Part shown: piece by piece, positions 5,705 to 5,896 of the stretch | Position numbering within the stretch: position 1 is the first letter of the stretch | How the letters are laid out: each line of letters opens with the position of its first letter | DNA from: a bacterium | GTDB lineage: Bacteria; Krumholzibacteriota; Krumholzibacteriia; LZORAL124-64-63 | DNA: 5,896 nucleotides | Reading direction: 5' to 3' | NCBI GenBank assembly: GCA_030635025.1 | Contig: DAOVZQ010000188.1 | Location: 1-5,896 of the forward strand | Position numbers and translations under genes: made by a program | Notes under the pieces: model-generated | Told to the model about the DNA's origin: nothing | Database searches by the model: none | What the model saw: the letters and a program-made list of their open reading frames with translations, nothing else

Positions 5705-5896
5705 GTGGACACCAACGACCGCATTGACGGCTTGATGAAGGCCGGGGAAAAGCTGCGTGCCGAGATCGGCAAGGTCATCGTGGGACAGGACCGAGTGATC
5801 GAAGAGTTGCTCGTGGCGCTCTTCGCCGGCGGCCACGTCCTGCTCGAGGGTGTTCCCGGGCTCGGCAAGACGATGCTGGTGCGCGCGCTGGGCGAA
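5705..5896 (+). CDS. MoxR-family AAA+ ATPase, N-terminal part
   Basis: The first 64 codons of a MoxR-type ATPase, cut by the window edge. The reading is VIVGQDRVIEELLVALFAGG (about 24-43), then HVLLE and the Walker A motif GVPGLGKT (49-56), followed by MLVRALGE. The VGQD...LL.AL..GGHVLLEGVPGLGKT arrangement is diagnostic of the family. MoxR ATPases act as cytosolic chaperone-like AAA+ proteins, usually in operons with a DUF58 protein and von Willebrand factor A-domain membrane proteins, and are linked to maturation of enzyme complexes and to envelope stress tolerance. Those partners would be expected downstream but are outside the window. Walker B and the sensor residues are also outside. The gene is divergent from the phosphatase, with 189 nt between the two start codons. 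Confidence 0.93.
   Translation, partial: MDTNDRIDGLMKAGEKLRAEIGKVIVGQDRVIEELLVALFAGGHVLLEGVPGLGKTMLVRALGE

Overview
This is a GC-rich bacterial window. GTG and TTG starts behind good Shine-Dalgarno sites, a GAF-PP2C (RsbU-like) phosphatase and a MoxR ATPase are compatible with many free-living bacteria. No gene here fixes the phylum, so none is assigned. No rRNA, tRNA, CRISPR array, transposase or phage gene was seen.

Layout. Positions 55-2264 (+) hold a two-gene operon: an adenosine deaminase family enzyme and, overlapping it by 4 nt, a phosphofructokinase whose active-site residues (GGDDT and PKTMDND) are those of the pyrophosphate-dependent enzymes. Positions 2265-2703 are a 439-nt non-coding gap, the most unusual part of the window. 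It contains two large palindromic elements: E1 (2270-2419, a perfect 34-bp outer stem) and E2 (2558-2689, a perfect 32-bp outer stem). Each encloses two smaller hairpins, so each can fold as a three-way junction. E2 ends 4 nt before the Shine-Dalgarno site of the next gene. Positions 2704-4248 (+) encode a multi-pass membrane protein resembling GT-C glycosyltransferases. Its 3' end overlaps by 11 nt the convergent gene at 4238-5515 (-), a GAF plus PP2C/SpoIIE phosphatase. From a 189-nt divergent intergenic region that carries a candidate sigma70-type promoter and a 12-bp palindrome, a MoxR-family AAA+ ATPase gene starts at 5705 (+) and runs off the window.

How the genes may work together. The deaminase and phosphofructokinase are translationally coupled and could link purine nucleoside salvage (ribose carbon entering sugar-phosphate metabolism) with glycolysis run on pyrophosphate; this is inference from synteny and motifs. 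The glycosyltransferase-like protein, the phosphatase and the MoxR ATPase are on alternating strands and need not share a pathway. The best candidate for something undescribed is the E1/E2 pair: different sequences, the same architecture, and a 9-of-10 match (ACGTANGTGT) at the same offset within both outer stems.
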